Positions 6,449 through 7,143 of a stretch of 7,143 nt of DNA are shown in pieces. The stretch lies in the NCBI GenBank assembly GCA_030424825.1, contig JAUHWE010000234.1, positions 1 through 7,143 of the forward strand. The letters run 5' to 3'. The number at the start of each line of letters is the position of its first letter. The stretch's first letter is position 1. The position numbers were made by a program, and so were the translations under genes. The notes below the pieces were generated by a model. That model was not told the origin of the DNA. It worked only from the letters and a program-made list of their open reading frames with translations, and ran no database searches. The stretch is from Verrucomicrobiia bacterium (GTDB lineage Bacteria > Verrucomicrobiota > Verrucomicrobiia > Opitutales > Opitutaceae).

Positions 6449-6476
6449 AAAAAATGTGGGCGCTCGGAGATCGCCC
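6449..6476 (-). terminator. intrinsic terminator of the flavoprotein gene
   Basis: Read on the minus strand, GGGCG (6476-6472) pairs with CGCCC (6462-6458). Two inner pairs (TC/GA) follow after an A.G mismatch around a TCC loop. Three bases later comes a run of six T (6454-6449). The hairpin begins 13 bases after the stop codon at 6490-6492. Form and position fit a Rho-independent terminator. Its T-tract overlaps the TTTTCTG tail of the adjoining REP unit. Confidence 0.7.
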
Positions 6477-6489
6477 GCTACCTTTTTAT

Positions 6490-7143
6490 TTAGGCGAGTG
6501 CGTCGACGATGTCTTCGAGAGGATAGGAGATGATCTCCGCGAGGGTGGGGTGATACCAATGAGTTTGCAGAAGGGAAGCGGCTGTGAGCTCATGGGATAC
6601 GGCGACAGATAAGGCATGAATGAGTTCACCGGCATCTTTGGATACAATTTCCGCACCGAGAATTTTGCCGGTGGGCTTTTCCCCGAAGAGTCGCACGAAA
6701 CCATGCTTGGCCTCCATGAGGATGGACTTGCCGTGGTCATCGAATGGGTAGTCGGCGGCGATGTATTCAATATTCCGCTTTTTCAATTCCGATTCCGTGA
6801 GCCCGACGCGAGCCACTTGTGGATCGGTGAAGACGACGTCCAGCATATGATCGTAGTTGAGCGGCGTCTTCTCGATGCCGGATGCGTGATAGGCGGCGAG
6901 CTCTCCTTGAAGCACCGCAGTGTGCACGATCTCAAACGGCCCGGCACAGTCGCCCGCGGCATAGACAGCAGGATTCGTGGTTCGTTGAAACGCATCGGTT
7001 TGGATTTGACCGTTGGGCTTGAGCTCGATGCCCGCGTTCTCGAGACCCAGGGATTTGGTTGCGGGAATGCGACCGAGGGCGTTGACGACGTGTTTGGCAG
7101 AGCGGGTGACTTTTGTGTCCTTGTGCTCGAAAACGACATCGAA
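6490..7143 (-). CDS. dihydrolipoamide dehydrogenase-family flavoprotein, C-terminal half (5' end outside window)
   Basis: The frame is open from the right edge to the TAA at 6492-6490, giving 217 residues of a protein usually about 450-480 long. Numbering from the edge, 'NALGRIP' at 21-27 and 'TNPAVYAAGDCAG' at 56-68 close the NAD(P)H/FAD-binding part; the second is the flavin-binding Gly-Asp motif of class I pyridine nucleotide-disulphide oxidoreductases. The dimerisation domain follows: 'VVFTDPQVARVGLTESEL' at 103-120, 'GKILGAEIV' at 159-167 and the catalytic 'HPTLAE' at 198-203, whose His-Glu pair activates the redox dithiol. The redox-active Cys pair would lie in the missing N-terminal part, so lipoamide dehydrogenase, mercuric-reductase-like and glutathione-reductase-like members cannot be fully separated. 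The HPTxxE motif and the absence of a C-terminal Cys pair argue against true MerA. No partner 2-oxoacid dehydrogenase gene is visible. Confidence 0.88.
   Translation of the reverse strand, partial: FDVVFEHKDTKVTRSAKHVVNALGRIPATKSLGLENAGIELKPNGQIQTDAFQRTTNPAVYAAGDCAGPFEIVHTAVLQGELAAYHASGIEKTPLNYDHMLDVVFTDPQVARVGLTESELKKRNIEYIAADYPFDDHGKSILMEAKHGFVRLFGEKPTGKILGAEIVSKDAGELIHALSVAVSHELTAASLLQTHWYHPTLAEIISYPLEDIVDALA

Noticed and set aside
6343..6612. 89-codon plus-strand frame across the REP pair
   Set aside because: It runs through the inverted repeat, the terminator and the antisense of the flavoprotein gene and has no protein features.
1..7143. CRISPR array, tRNA, rRNA or defence-system genes
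   Set aside because: No regularly spaced repeats, cloverleaf-like sequence or defence-type motifs were seen on either strand.

Overview
The window looks like part of a bacterial chromosome from the Planctomycetes-Verrucomicrobia-Chlamydiae superphylum, most probably Verrucomicrobiota. This is inferred from a secreted ceramidase-like protein with a short one-domain layout, a secreted cellulase-like glycosidase, long gene-poor spacers and dispersed REP-type repeats. No 16S or other phylogenetic marker is present, so the placement is tentative.

Left part (1-1408): the C-terminal part of an IS1182-type transposase, cut by the window edge, runs rightward and stops at 628. It is followed by an AT-rich stretch holding a gene for a small secreted protein of unknown family (866-1408). 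The composition shifts visibly, from a GC-rich transposase to an AT-rich spacer and orphan gene and back to a GC-rich neighbour. The left part therefore reads as a mobile or acquired segment.

Middle part (1409-5201): a structured 179-base spacer leads to a secreted neutral-ceramidase-like hydrolase (1588-3072). A 653-base spacer with several inverted repeats and a REP copy follows, then a secreted TIM-barrel glycoside hydrolase (3726-5201). Both enzymes carry signal peptides and could act outside the cytoplasm on glycolipids or polysaccharides. They are separated by a long spacer and need not share a transcript.

Right part (5202-7143): two minus-strand genes converge on the glycosidase. They are a complete M42-family metallo-aminopeptidase (5243-6307) and the C-terminal half of a dihydrolipoamide dehydrogenase-type flavoprotein that runs off the right edge. 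Between them lie a well-formed intrinsic terminator and, next to its T-tract, a pair of inverted REP sequences (a REPIN/BIME-like unit) with the GTAG tetranucleotide typical of RAYT-associated repeats. One arm recurs with 31 of 32 bases identical about 3.1 kb away, in the 653-base spacer. This repeat family is the most distinctive non-coding signal in the window. I found no CRISPR array, tRNA, rRNA or recognisable defence system.
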